Part shown: positions 13,929-22,633 of the stretch, piece by piece
Numbering within the stretch: the stretch's first letter is position 1
Layout: each line of letters opens with the position of its first letter
Source of the DNA: a virus
DNA length: 33,663 nucleotides
Virus record (IMG/VR): IMGVR_UViG_3300022745_000114
Coordinates: 1-33,663 of that record
Strand: one strand, 5' to 3'
Made by a program: the position numbers and the translations under genes
Notes under the pieces: model-generated
Databases searched by the model: none
Told to the model about the DNA's origin: nothing
Seen by the model: only the letters and a program-made list of their open reading frames with translations

Positions 13929-14929
13929 AACGATTCGTCCACGTGGCAGGTGAAATCGACCCAATCCGAGTTTTCGCCGAGGTCGTTGTGCTGTTCCTGA
14001 GGAATCTCGCTGAGCTTGCCGAACACAGCGAATCGCGAGGGGTACTTGGGCGTCGGAATCCAAAGGCACTTCTGCGCGGTGCGGGCGGTCTCAAACAGAT
14101 CGGTCATGTTTTTGTAGTCGCCGCTGTTGAACGCCATGTTCTTGAACGAAAGCGTTATCGCCGTCTTGACCGCGCGGTCGTTCTGCACGTTCGTGAAGGC
14201 TTCTGTTTTCACCTTGTCGGAGTAATGAACCGTGGCTTTGTTCACCTGGTCGATGAACTGCTCCGACTGGATGATGATCGAAGAACCGAACACGATCGTG
14301 CCGATGCGGATCTGTCCATCGGGGTTCGACGTGTCGGAGATCTGAAGCTTCACGTAACGGAATCCGGTGAGCGGCAACGTCGGCGCGATGTAGTAGGTGT
14401 TCCGCTTGGAAGCGTCGAGCGAGACGATCAAACCGATGTTTGAGAAGTCCGGCACGTTGGAACCGATCACCGTGATGCTCGCGCCAAGCGTCAGGTTGTG
14501 GTTCAAAATTGCCAGCGTGTCGATGAAAGCGCCCGATGTCAGCTGCGTGTCGCACACCAAGGCGACGGCCGTGGCCGTGCTTCGGTACTGCTGCTCGACG
14601 ATGTCCGTATTCACGTTGTCGATCGAGAAGTCGCCCGACTGCGTGCCGCCCGAGAGCACCGTCCAGTTGATGCCGTCGACACCACGACTCGGGAACTCGG
14701 AAAGAATCCGCAGGTTCGTCGTGTTGTAAAGCAGGAACTTGACCTGCGAATGCATCTTATAGGCGCCGAGGCGGTCCGCCTGCGCGTGCTGCTGCGCGCA
14801 AACACCACCAGCCAGGTATGGCGTGGTGAGGTAGTCCTGTACGAGGTAACCGAAATCTTCGTCGCAATCAGGGTTCAGGACGGTGCCGAACTTGACCTGC
14901 GAGTTCTGGTTTTTTGTAGTGTCGGTCAC
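13925..14929 (-). CDS. Distal tail protein with possible carbohydrate-binding fold
   Basis: A 334-residue protein starting at GTG 14929 in a GTGA overlap with the tape measure stop. The middle part is beta-sandwich-like: SGAFIDTLAILNHNLTLGAS (about 131-150), GFRYVKLQISD (about 188-198) and IRIGTIVFGSS. This strand order is typical of galactose-binding/discoidin-like modules in tail proteins. The C-terminal part (LFETARTAQKCLWIPTPKYP) suggests a second structural domain. Position directly after the tape measure matches the distal tail (Dit-like) slot. The fold assignment is a judgement from pattern. Confidence 0.65.
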   Translation of the reverse strand: MTDTTKNQNSQVKFGTVLNPDCDEDFGYLVQDYLTTPYLAGGVCAQQHAQADRLGAYKMHSQVKFLLYNTTNLRILSEFPSRGVDGINWTVLSGGTQSGDFSIDNVNTDIVEQQYRSTATAVALVCDTQLTSGAFIDTLAILNHNLTLGASITVIGSNVPDFSNIGLIVSLDASKRNTYYIAPTLPLTGFRYVKLQISDTSNPDGQIRIGTIVFGSSIIIQSEQFIDQVNKATVHYSDKVKTEAFTNVQNDRAVKTAITLSFKNMAFNSGDYKNMTDLFETARTAQKCLWIPTPKYPSRFAVFGKLSEIPQEQHNDLGENSDWVDFTCHVDESL

Positions 14930-17900
14930 GACGTGCGCACGCCTCCGGCGTAAACGGTAGTGCGGTTGTTCAACGAGTCGCGGCGCAAGGCGTCTTTGAT
15001 CTTCGGCATGAACTTACGGATGAAGGCATCGACGTCGCCGCCGGCACCATCCACCTTGATGTGGAACTCGAACTCCTGATGGATTGTCTGCTGCTTAGGA
15101 GCGGCTGCAGCCGTCGCCGCGCCCGTGAGCAGTCCGCCAGCCAGCGCCATTGCCGGAACCGCGCCGCCGTAAGCCAAGCGCGGCACGCTGTGTCCCTTCA
15201 TGATCGAATCGAACAGGGCTTTGATTTCTGGCTTTGCCATCAGGCTGCGCGGGATCACGCCTTCGCCTGGAGAAAGCAGCGACAGCACCTTGTCGTTGAG
15301 CGTCGAATCTCCAGCGACCATGGCCGTGCCGGCGACGATACCTCCCTCGGCCAACAGTCCGCCGGTGATCTTGCCGAGGTAACCTCCGTTGCTGCCTCCT
15401 CCGCCGCCCGTGATCGCCTTGGTGAGCGACGACCAGTCGAAGCTCGAAAGACCATCAAGCAGAGCATTCCAAATGTGCGAACCCGCGCGCTCAAAGTACG
15501 TCCAATCAAGAGCTCCGACGAACGAGTCCCAGATTTTGCCGCCGGCCTTCTCGAACTGTTTGAAGTCCAGCGCGTCCTTAAACGCGTTCCAAATGTCCGT
15601 GCCGAAGTCCTTGAACTTGCCTTTCGCAAGGTCTGAAAACGCGTTCCAAATATCGCCGCCGAGGTTTTTGAAATACTGGGCGATGTCCTTCACCGAACCG
15701 ACGAGTCCGTCCCAGATCTTCCCACCGAGTTTTTTGAAGTAGTCTCCGATGTCTTTGACGCCACTGACGAAACCGTCCCAGATCTTCTTTCCGGAGGCTA
15801 CAAGGCTGGCCGTCACGTCCTTCAGCGGTTGAATCAAGTTCTTGTCGATGCCGTCCCAGACGTCGCGCCAGAGCTTCGTGAGCGGGTCGAGCAGCTTTTT
15901 CTGGAAAAGGTCCCAAACGTCGTGCCAGGCGTTCACAAGCGGGTCGATGACGTACTTCTGGAAGCCCAGCCAGATCTTGCGCCAGGTCTCGACGAGCACA
16001 TCGATCCAGTGTTGAAACATCTTCTCGAATGCGCTTTTGGCGGCGTCGATTTTCTCCAGCGTCTTGTCGGCCTCGATCTTGGCCTGCTCGAACGGGTTCT
16101 TCGCGCCCTTCGTCAGGTCCGAAACCTGGAAGATGGCCGAAGCGTTCTGCGTGATCTTTTTCCAGCCGTCGGCGATGCCCTTGGCGAACTTTGCTGGCGC
16201 TTCCTCGATCGGCTTCCACATGTCGCTTCCGCCGCCGCTGATCGCGCCCTTGATGCCATCCCAAATGGCCTTGATCACCATGGGGATGAAGGTCCAAATC
16301 AACTTGAAGTACTCGCGCACCAGCACCGGCAAAAGCTTTATGATCGCCTCGATGAGCGACTTCACCGTGATTGGCAGGTCTTGAATGATGCCAGCGATGA
16401 ACTTCTTCACTATCTCCGGGATCTTGTTCGCGAAGTTGGTGACGAGCGCCGGCAGTTTCTGGATCAGCTTTTCGCCAGCCTTAGGTATGTCGTTCAGAAA
16501 CTTGTCGATCAAGTCCTCGAAGATCTTCGGCAAATTGTCCAGCAGCTCGGGTAGGAACCGATTCGTGAAGTCAAGCACCGACTGGCCGAGGTGCTTGAAC
16601 ACCTTCAAAAGCTCGTTCGGCAAGTTCGCCGCCTTGTCGAAAATGCCGGCGATCTTGTCCACGATCTGCGGAATGAAGTCCAGCAGCGCGCCGATCGCAT
16701 CGACGATGGTGCCGACCATGCTGACGGCGCCGCCGACCCAACTCGTCATGCCTTGGGTCAAAACGCCGCTGATCGTCCCGGCTGTCTTTTGCCCGGCCTG
16801 GACGAGCTTGTCGTACTCCTGCGATGGTGCCTTGCTGGCCTTGTCGGCAGCCTGAGCTTCCAGCGCTTTTTTGCGCGCGTCGAGCGCCGCGATCGCTTCG
16901 GAGTTGGCCTCGCGGTCGAGTTCCAGCTCCTTACGCTTGGCGTCGAGCACTGCAACCTGAGCAGAGAGCTCGTAGGCGATCCGCTCGCGCGTCGTCATGT
17001 TCTGCGTGGCGAGCGCCGCCGAAATCTCGGCGATGCCAGCCAGCTGTTCCTTCAAGTTCTTGTCGGCAAGGTCCTTGGATTCCTTTTGGGCGCGCTCCAT
17101 GATGGCCGCCATCTCGGCCTCGATTGTGATGATCGCCGGGCCGTAGATTTCGCGGTGGGCTTCGAGCTGCTTCTTTTTGATCTCTAGGATTTCGATTTCT
17201 TTTTGTGCGGTCGCTTGCAGCTTTCCGATCGGCCCCGTGTAGGCCGCCGCGAGCTTGTCGTTCAGCTCGGTGAGCGCAGCGTTCTGCTCCTCAAAGGCGT
17301 CCTTGCCCATCTTTGCGAACTGGGCCAGCTCGGCCTCTTGGATCATCTTGAAGTGCTCTTCGATCTGGGCGCGGTACTGCGACTCCTTGCCGAGCTTTTT
17401 CAAGATCTCCCACTGCTTGCCGAGCGCTTCCGCCTGCTTGCCGTACTCTATGGCGATCTTCCCGACTTCGTCCGTGTCGGCGCGCCCACGCATGATTTCG
17501 ATGTTCTCGAAAATCTTCGCCAGCTCGTCGAGCGCCTTTTTCAGCTCCTCGGCGGCCTTCTTGTTTTCCTTCATGACGGACTGGAACACCTGTCCGCCTT
17601 TGATCGTCGTCTCGGTGGCTTTGTCTCGAGACGCGGCAAGTTTTGCCTCGGCATCGGCGACCGTCACCCAGGACTTTTTCAGGATGTTCAGGTTATCGCC
17701 GGCCGATTTTACGATCTCGTCCTGACCAGCCTTGATGCGCTTCGTGAACTCGTCGAACTGCGCGGTCGGCAAGATCTGTTTGCCGGTCAGCTGCTGGATG
17801 AAGTTCGAGAACGCCTTGAGCTTGTCCGTCACGTAGACGACGGCACCCAGCGCCGACTTTTCTGCCGCTTGGAACGGAATCTCAATGGCCGCGCCAGCCT

Positions 17901-18777
17901 TGCTGAACGCCAAGAGCGTGTTTTGCGCAAAGGCGATCAGCGTCGGCTGCACCGAGGCGAGATCCTCCTTGATGTTCTTCACCAGCTCCAACAACCCGGT
18001 GTTCGGCTGGTCGAGGTTGAAGCCGACGGCGATGGTCTCGCCGATGGATTGGAAGATGTCGGCGACCTCGTTCTTCAATCGCTTCATCGTGCCGGCGAAC
18101 GTGTTGGCTGTGCTTGCGGCGAAGCCATCCATGTTCTTGCTGACGTAATCGACCGCGCCGCCAGCCTTCAGCGTTTCCTCGCTCATGCCCTTGATTTGCG
18201 GCAAAAGCGCGCCAATGCCGTGCGAGGTCCCTCCGAGTGACGACGACAGCGCGCGGAAGGCGTCTTCCAGCGGTATCTTCTTGAAGGCGGAGAGGTCGGC
18301 CGCAGCCTTCACCATCTTCTCGGCCTTCTCGTTCGAAAGGCCGAACCCCTTGGCCATGTCGAGGAGCGCGATCGTCTGGTCTTTGGTGAAGACCGTTGCG
18401 CTCTGCATCTCCTCGCCGAACTTGTTGAAGCCTTCGACGGTGCGCTTGATGTCCTTCTCGCCGAGCAGCGCCAGGCTGGCCGACAGGTGCTTGATGTTGT
18501 CCTGGCTTTCCTGGTACGAACCGACGGTTTTTTCCATCGCCTCGCTCAGGAACTCAAAGCCTTTCTTACCCAGCTCGATGATCTCGTTGAGCTTCAGCGC
18601 CTCGGCGCCGGTGTCTTCGAGATCCTTTTGCATCTCGCCTTGGGCCTTGGAAAGCTCCTCGACCGAACCGGCCAGCTTGACGATAGACGTAGCCACTTCG
18701 CCGAGCGCCTTCGTGGCGTTACCGGTGTTGGCTTCGATCGAGACGAGGAGGTTTTCCTGCGTAACGGCCATCGTCAT
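14926..18777 (-). CDS. Tail tape measure protein
   Basis: A 1283-residue protein, the longest in the window, which sets tail length and is injected at infection. From family knowledge (about 0.15 nm of tail per residue) the tail would be near 190 nm. The N-terminal region has helical coiled coils and the segment NTFAGTMKRLKNEVADIFQS that is typical of tape measure proteins. Residues about 395-640 are Lys/Glu/Ala-rich coiled coil. About 690-860 is rich in hydrophobic helices (LPELLDNLPKIFEDLIDKFL), and about 925-1115 holds Trp-rich repeats. The C-terminus has Gly-rich LLAEGGIVAG. The start overlaps the frameshifted chaperone stop (ATGA). ATG 18771, with AAGGA upstream, is an alternative start. 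No peptidase motif was recognised. Confidence 0.93.
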   Translation of the reverse strand: MTMAVTQENLLVSIEANTGNATKALGEVATSIVKLAGSVEELSKAQGEMQKDLEDTGAEALKLNEIIELGKKGFEFLSEAMEKTVGSYQESQDNIKHLSASLALLGEKDIKRTVEGFNKFGEEMQSATVFTKDQTIALLDMAKGFGLSNEKAEKMVKAAADLSAFKKIPLEDAFRALSSSLGGTSHGIGALLPQIKGMSEETLKAGGAVDYVSKNMDGFAASTANTFAGTMKRLKNEVADIFQSIGETIAVGFNLDQPNTGLLELVKNIKEDLASVQPTLIAFAQNTLLAFSKAGAAIEIPFQAAEKSALGAVVYVTDKLKAFSNFIQQLTGKQILPTAQFDEFTKRIKAGQDEIVKSAGDNLNILKKSWVTVADAEAKLAASRDKATETTIKGGQVFQSVMKENKKAAEELKKALDELAKIFENIEIMRGRADTDEVGKIAIEYGKQAEALGKQWEILKKLGKESQYRAQIEEHFKMIQEAELAQFAKMGKDAFEEQNAALTELNDKLAAAYTGPIGKLQATAQKEIEILEIKKKQLEAHREIYGPAIITIEAEMAAIMERAQKESKDLADKNLKEQLAGIAEISAALATQNMTTRERIAYELSAQVAVLDAKRKELELDREANSEAIAALDARKKALEAQAADKASKAPSQEYDKLVQAGQKTAGTISGVLTQGMTSWVGGAVSMVGTIVDAIGALLDFIPQIVDKIAGIFDKAANLPNELLKVFKHLGQSVLDFTNRFLPELLDNLPKIFEDLIDKFLNDIPKAGEKLIQKLPALVTNFANKIPEIVKKFIAGIIQDLPITVKSLIEAIIKLLPVLVREYFKLIWTFIPMVIKAIWDGIKGAISGGGSDMWKPIEEAPAKFAKGIADGWKKITQNASAIFQVSDLTKGAKNPFEQAKIEADKTLEKIDAAKSAFEKMFQHWIDVLVETWRKIWLGFQKYVIDPLVNAWHDVWDLFQKKLLDPLTKLWRDVWDGIDKNLIQPLKDVTASLVASGKKIWDGFVSGVKDIGDYFKKLGGKIWDGLVGSVKDIAQYFKNLGGDIWNAFSDLAKGKFKDFGTDIWNAFKDALDFKQFEKAGGKIWDSFVGALDWTYFERAGSHIWNALLDGLSSFDWSSLTKAITGGGGGSNGGYLGKITGGLLAEGGIVAGTAMVAGDSTLNDKVLSLLSPGEGVIPRSLMAKPEIKALFDSIMKGHSVPRLAYGGAVPAMALAGGLLTGAATAAAAPKQQTIHQEFEFHIKVDGAGGDVDAFIRKFMPKIKDALRRDSLNNRTTVYAGGVRTS
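15440..16010 (-). repeat. Trp-rich repeat region inside the tape measure gene
   Basis: The encoded protein repeats a unit of about 20-30 residues built on K(I/D)W(D/N)xF, for example KKIWDGFVSGVKDIGDYFKK, GKIWDGLVGSVKDIAQYFKN, GDIWNAFSDL, TDIWNAFKDAL, GKIWDSFVGAL and SHIWNALLDGL. The preceding stretch has related WxxxW units (ETWRKIWLGF, NAWHDVWDLF, KLWRDVWDGI). At DNA level the motif ggcgttccaaat recurs near 15583 and 15643. It is a degenerate internal duplication, not a mobile element. Confidence 0.75.
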
Positions 18778-19678
18778 TCCTTCGCTTTGCGAGGCGGGGT
18801 CGGGGGCATCCGACCGCCGGCCGGCTTACCGTCGCCGATGACCGCACGGACACGGCTGAAGAACTCGATCTTGCGGTACGCCGGCAAGAACCACGAAAGG
18901 GTTTCCACCCACCAGCTCGGCTGATCTCCAAGGCCGCCGCGCTCAATCATAGCACCGCTTTCCGCCGCTACGACGAGCAGGCGAAGCGTGGATTTTACCT
19001 CAGGATCCCACGTCGCCTTGCCGGGGCAAAAGCTGAACGGCTGGCCGCCCTCGTGGACGAACATCGGCCAAAGGTTGCCATCCTTTTCCGTGAAGTCCTC
19101 GCGCGCCTCGCCGCAGCGGCGCATGGCTTGTACCTTCTTGGGGCAGCCTTTGCAGGTGAATTTCTTGACGATATTCGGGTCTGCAAAGGACAGCTCCAGA
19201 AGGGCCGCTATTTTTTTTGCTTGGTTTCTCCGCCGCGATTGGCGCGCTTACGCGCCTGCGAAAGCGTGGTGGCGTAGCCGGCAGCGTGGAGCGAAGCGAT
19301 GAACTCCTGCGTGGCGCAGCCCTTAGCGTCGGTGCCGAACTTCAAGCGCGACTCGGGCGGAATCGACTCGTGCTGCTCGACGGCGACGAGCGCGCAGCGC
19401 AGCTCTTCAAGCATGTAACTCGGGTTGATCTGGAGCTCTGGTTCGCCATCGCCCAGGTTCTTGATCGTCATCTGGCTGTCTTCGATCTTGATCGCCATGT
19501 CGTAGGGCAACACTTTCCGCATGACGAACCGCGTCGGGTGCTGCCCCTCCTGCAAGTCGAGGAACGCCTCGTCCAGCGTCTCCAGGTACTGGGCGTAGTC
19601 GGCCTTCGGCCCCACCGCGCTGTCGTCTTTCAAAATGACTTTGATCTGGTCGTTAGTGCCCGCAAGTTTGATCGCCAT
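18774..19678 (-). CDS. Tail assembly chaperone GT fusion (made by -1 frameshift)
   Basis: A predicted fusion of about 301 residues: the ribosome reads the chaperone gene from ATG 19678, slips -1 at 19211-19217, then continues without a stop for 145 codons to TGA 18774-18776. The extension begins IAALLELSFADPNIV, has a Cys cluster FTCKGCPKKVQAMRRCG and a conserved-looking WPMFVHEGGQPFSFCPGK, and ends in a Pro/Arg/Lys-rich tail. Production of a G protein and a rarer GT protein upstream of the tape measure is the rule in siphophages: GT binds the tape measure and recruits tube protein. A 116-codon frame starting at ATG 19124 lies in this extension and lacks a convincing ribosome site, so frameshifting is the better explanation. 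Confidence 0.85.
19208..19678 (-). CDS. Tail assembly chaperone G
   Basis: A 156-residue protein from ATG 19678, chosen for GGAGG 8 nt upstream; the open frame reaches 19711 without a site. It contains an N-terminal beta-like MAIKLAGTNDQIKVILKDDS, a helical middle and a basic end (QARKRANRGGETKQKK). Its last codons are CAA AAA AAA TAG, a slippery run. The place between tail tube and tape measure genes plus the frameshift signal identify it as the unshifted member of the G/GT pair, which helps assemble the tail around the tape measure and is normally absent from the finished virion. Confidence 0.82.
   Translation of the reverse strand: MAIKLAGTNDQIKVILKDDSAVGPKADYAQYLETLDEAFLDLQEGQHPTRFVMRKVLPYDMAIKIEDSQMTIKNLGDGEPELQINPSYMLEELRCALVAVEQHESIPPESRLKFGTDAKGCATQEFIASLHAAGYATTLSQARKRANRGGETKQKK
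19211..19217 (-). promoter_or_regulatory. Programmed -1 ribosomal frameshift site A-AAA-AAA
   Basis: On the minus strand the end of the chaperone gene reads AAG CAA AAA AAA TAG, with eight consecutive A residues (19211-19218). In the zero frame this is a perfect X-XXY-YYZ heptamer, A AAA AAA, immediately before the stop. After a -1 slip the next codon is ATA and the frame stays open for 145 codons. No pseudoknot was modelled. Confidence 0.88.
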
Positions 19679-19710
19679 TTCGGTGGCCTCCTGCTGTTTT
19701 GGATTGCGCA

Positions 19711-19740
19711 AACAAAATACCCCGGACCTTAGTCCGGGGT
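19711..19740 (-). terminator. Rho-independent terminator after the tail tube gene
   Basis: A perfect 9-bp stem ACCCCGGAC (19719-19727) / GTCCGGGGT (19732-19740) has a 4-nt loop. On the minus strand it is followed by ATTTTGTT (19711-19718). It lies 57 nt downstream of the tail tube stop and before the chaperone gene, so it should lower transcription of the chaperone and later genes relative to tube protein. Confidence 0.88.
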
Positions 19741-19796
19741 CTACAGCGGGAGCAGATGTACCTAGTTCCCCAAGGAGGCGACCTTGAGTTGTCGAA

Positions 19797-21026
19797 TTAC
19801 TTGAAGTCGACCGTGATCTCGTCGGCGGCGTCGAGCGCCGTCTGGTAGGCGTTGCCCTTGAACGTGATCGGGATAGACCCGCTCGCCGGCACGCTGAAGG
19901 ACGGCGGCTGCATGAACACCTTCGGCAGCGAGATCTCCAAGCGGCGGCCAGCAGCGCTACCGAGGCGCAAGGAGAAGTCCTGCGACTGGAAGGCTTGCAG
20001 CTTGTTGTAGAACTCGACGACCGGCGCGTTCTGGTTCAGCGTCGCCGACAGCTCGGCCGTGAAGCGGCTGCCCGGCACGAACAGGCGGCCGTGCAGAGCG
20101 TCGGAACCGAAGCAGTACTTCACCGGTTCGTGGTTGTTTTGGCAGTTGATTTCGATGTTGCGGAAGCAGTCGATCGACAGGCCCGCAAAGTCGGCCGCGC
20201 CCACGAGGCCGGTCACCGGGTTGTTGATCGCCGTCGGCGTGGCCGGTTCGGCATAGCACAGGTAAACCGGGTTCGTCGTGCCGTCGGCGTCCGTCAACAC
20301 CGCGCCCGAAAGCGTAACCACGTCGCCAGCAACGCTCGTCACCGTGCGGTAGGTGCCGTCTGGCGTGTCCGACGAGCGGGTAGTGCCGTCGGCGTGGATG
20401 ATCATGACGAGCGCGCCGACCGGGAAGCGGTAGCCTTCGCCCGTGGCCACCGTCACCGTGTTGCCCGAGTTCGCCGTCACCGACTTGCCGATGGAGACCA
20501 TGAGCGCTTCCACGCCCATGCCCGTCCACTCGGACGTGGCTTCGCCATCGCCAGGGAACTTCATGTTCGCGCCCTGCACGAAGCAGCCGCGCGACTGGTA
20601 GGCCCACTTGTCGCCGTTTTCGAACAGCGAGAACGTCAAGTCGGGTTCCGACGCCGTCGAGTATTCCAGGTTCGGCGACGTGATCTCTTTGCCGAACATC
20701 GAAGTCATCAGCACGCGCATCGCAGGGTCGATTTCGGCCGTGCTGGCGCTGCCGAGCGTTTCGTCGATGTTGAAGTACGTCGGGATCGTGAAGGACATGT
20801 CCTTCTTTTGCTTGATGATCGACGTGTGGTGGCGGCCGCTGCGGTGCGGCGAGCTGATGAACGGCTGCGTGTACGACACGCTTCCGCCCTCAAGCGTGTA
20901 GATGAAGTCGGCACCCGTCGGCCCCTTCAACGTACCGCGCACGAGTTCTTCGACGACGAAGAACTTCTGGTCGAGAGCGATCGAGTCGTTCTCGCTGTTG
21001 TACAAGTCAGCGTAGTTCTTTCCCAC
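19797..21026 (-). CDS. Major tail tube protein with an inserted beta domain
   Basis: A 409-residue protein. GTG 21026 is chosen because AAGGAGG lies 7 nt upstream; the frame runs to 21101 without one. The N-terminal and C-terminal parts are beta-rich and tube-like (SFTIPTYFNIDETLGSASTA; ending SIPITFKGNAYQTALDAADE). The middle (about 185-265) holds a separate Val/Thr/Gly-rich unit (NTVTVATGEGYRFPVGALVM; TYRTVTSVAGDVVTLSGAVL). That unit looks like an insertion that would project from the tube. Strong ribosome site, dedicated terminator and position just before the tail chaperone identify it as the tube subunit. The assignment rests on synteny and composition. Confidence 0.8.
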   Translation of the reverse strand: MGKNYADLYNSENDSIALDQKFFVVEELVRGTLKGPTGADFIYTLEGGSVSYTQPFISSPHRSGRHHTSIIKQKKDMSFTIPTYFNIDETLGSASTAEIDPAMRVLMTSMFGKEITSPNLEYSTASEPDLTFSLFENGDKWAYQSRGCFVQGANMKFPGDGEATSEWTGMGVEALMVSIGKSVTANSGNTVTVATGEGYRFPVGALVMIIHADGTTRSSDTPDGTYRTVTSVAGDVVTLSGAVLTDADGTTNPVYLCYAEPATPTAINNPVTGLVGAADFAGLSIDCFRNIEINCQNNHEPVKYCFGSDALHGRLFVPGSRFTAELSATLNQNAPVVEFYNKLQAFQSQDFSLRLGSAAGRRLEISLPKVFMQPPSFSVPASGSIPITFKGNAYQTALDAADEITVDFK

Positions 21027-21112
21027 CGTCGCCCTCCTTGGCTTCGCTGAAAAAAAGGTCCGAGTACCGAAGCGGGAAAGACGCCATCCTAGCGTCCCCA
21101 CGCAAGTCTACA

Positions 21113-21568
21113 TTAACAGCCGTTGTACGGCACCTCACCGATCGCACTGAACTGAATCTGACCGACGAAGAACGGTTCCTGCGTGGCAAAATCGCGCGTG
21201 GCGCGTACCAGGGCTAGGTGCAGCATACCCCGACCGGTGATCCCAAGGCGCGGCGTTCTTCCGACGACCTCGCGAATGTCGCGCATCCGGTCGAGCAGTA
21301 CGCCCTGCGTAACCTGGTCGTCCTGCGTGTTTTTCATGATGATTTCGACCGTCATACGGAGGTCGAACTGCGCCAGGTTGCGCTGCATCGTGAAGACCTG
21401 CTCCTCAAACCAAAACTGGACGACCGGCAGCTTGCCGGTGCCCCACTCTTGGGTCGCGAGCTTGATTTTCTCGAACTCGACGTGCTTCACCCAGGCATTC
21501 GTCTGGGCGTCGTTCTCGATGACCGTCTTCAGGCCCTCGAAAATTGATCTTTCCAGGCTGGCCGTCAC
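21113..21568 (-). CDS. Tail terminator-like protein
   Basis: A 151-residue protein from GTG 21568 in a GTGA overlap with the upstream gene. An N-terminal helix (LERSIFEGLKTVIENDAQTN) is followed by mixed strands (LPVVQFWFEEQVFTMQRNL; FDLRMTVEIIMKN), which fits the small alpha/beta tail terminator or tail-completion proteins that sit between connector and tube genes. No catalytic motif is present. The assignment is by size, fold pattern and gene order only. An 86-nt gap without a gene follows before the tail tube start; it contains a short inverted repeat and a run of T on the minus strand, but no convincing terminator. Confidence 0.6.
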   Translation of the reverse strand: MTASLERSIFEGLKTVIENDAQTNAWVKHVEFEKIKLATQEWGTGKLPVVQFWFEEQVFTMQRNLAQFDLRMTVEIIMKNTQDDQVTQGVLLDRMRDIREVVGRTPRLGITGRGMLHLALVRATRDFATQEPFFVGQIQFSAIGEVPYNGC

Positions 21569-22044
21569 GGCGAGTCACCCGTCGTCGAGGCCATCAGCGC
21601 GCGCAGGGCAGGCCCCATCTCGGCCTTGACGGCTTTGAAGGCCGGAATCAGGAACGGGCGCGGAGGCATTCGGTTCTCGATCATCACGTGTTTGCCGCCC
21701 TTGTGGTCCACGCCGCGCGCGTGCAGCGCCGCGAACATGGCGCGCATTTGCTGCGGCGAGAACGTTCCTCCGAACTCGGTCATGCGGCCGTAACGGATGA
21801 ACGTGTTGATCGTTCCGACCTTGAGCTGGATGCGGTTCGTCGTCGTCTCGATGCGGTAACCCAGCGAGTTCAAAAGGCGACCCGTGTCCACAGCACGCCA
21901 CCGCACGACGTTCTGCTTAGCGCGCAGGACGATCTTCGCGCCGATCTTTTGCATGAAGGCGCGGATCTGCGGACTGTTGACCGAGAGGCCATCAATCCGC
22001 TGCTGGATTCGGGTCAGCGTCCTTTCGAAGTTGTCGTCAGCCAC
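21565..22044 (-). CDS. HK97 gp10-like neck/tail completion protein
   Basis: A 159-residue protein starting at GTG 22044, overlapping the upstream connector gene by 8 nt. It matches the HK97 gp10-like pattern: an N-terminal helix with AKQNVVRWRAVDTGRLLNSL (about 43-62), then the strand LKVGTINTFIRYGRMTEFGG (about 74-93), and near the end RPFLIPAFKAVK. Proteins of this family form or complete the head-tail joint. The order connector, gp10-like, terminator, tube is the usual one. Confidence 0.8.
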   Translation of the reverse strand: MADDNFERTLTRIQQRIDGLSVNSPQIRAFMQKIGAKIVLRAKQNVVRWRAVDTGRLLNSLGYRIETTTNRIQLKVGTINTFIRYGRMTEFGGTFSPQQMRAMFAALHARGVDHKGGKHVMIENRMPPRPFLIPAFKAVKAEMGPALRALMASTTGDSP

Positions 22045-22633
22045 CGGCAGCCTGCGCTTTCGCGATCGCGTTTTTGCGTTCGTACTGGTCGATCAAGGTC
22101 CAAATGGTCTTCGGCACGTCCTCAAGGAACGTGAGCGTTTCGCCGACCTTGCCGCGCGCCTGGATGCCGAGGCGCTGGTCGTCGCGGCCGTGGTAAAGGA
22201 ACTCGACCAAAAGCTTCATGGCAAACACGATGTCCGGCGGGACGGGCACCGCGCCGCCGTAGCCAGCCGTGTAGACCATCTGGTAGTTGCGGATGCCCTG
22301 TTCCCAAACGGTCTTCTTCAGCAGCAGGGTGTCGTTCTCGACGATGTAGTCGGTCGAGGGAACGAGCGTACCGCTGCCAAAAACCCACGCAGGATCGACC
22401 TTGATGCTGGAGATGGACACGATGGGGAACTGGCGCGCCACGAGCATGTGGAGGCCGTTTCCGTCCATTTGGTGCGTATAAACCGCCTCGCGCAGCCGGC
22501 GGTTCGTGTACTGGTCGAAGGCGTCCTGCGCCGCGTCCCGGCAAGTTTGGACGAGCGTGTCGATCGGGCCACCGCTGTCGCTGGTGACGTCGAGGTACGC
22601 TTCCGCATCGGCAAGGGTAAGCAGGACGGTCAC
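22037..22633 (-). CDS. Head-tail connector / adaptor protein (gp6-like)
   Basis: A 198-residue protein from ATG/GTG 22633 in a 4-nt overlap with the preceding gene. It begins TVLLTLADAEAYLDVTSDSG and has a helical Cys/Arg-rich stretch (VQTCRDAAQDAFDQYTNRRL), then strands (FPIVSISSIKV) and YTAGYGG, followed by P(P)DIVFAMKLLVEFLYH. This layout is that of phage gp6-like connectors, which form the ring below the portal. The identification rests on pattern and gene order. Confidence 0.82.
   Translation of the reverse strand: MTVLLTLADAEAYLDVTSDSGGPIDTLVQTCRDAAQDAFDQYTNRRLREAVYTHQMDGNGLHMLVARQFPIVSISSIKVDPAWVFGSGTLVPSTDYIVENDTLLLKKTVWEQGIRNYQMVYTAGYGGAVPVPPDIVFAMKLLVEFLYHGRDDQRLGIQARGKVGETLTFLEDVPKTIWTLIDQYERKNAIAKAQAAGG

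Noticed and set aside
15829-16554. Long plus-strand open frames over the tape measure gene (also 17203-18240)
   Set aside because: They mirror a strongly supported minus-strand gene, lack ribosome sites and have Arg/Asp/Leu-biased composition typical of GC-rich antisense shadows.
18774-19124. Separate gene starting at ATG 19124
   Set aside because: No good ribosome site; the same frame is reached directly by -1 slipping at the A-run, which explains the whole open stretch.
19797-21101. Plus-strand frame 19995-21050 and minus-strand frame 19957-20607 over the tail tube gene
   Set aside because: Both are alternative readings of the tail tube gene with low-complexity Arg/His-rich products and no ribosome site.
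21027-21112. Possible terminator before the tail tube gene
   Set aside because: There is a T-run on the minus strand and a 5-bp inverted repeat, but they are separated by over 20 nt and do not form a convincing stem plus U-tract.
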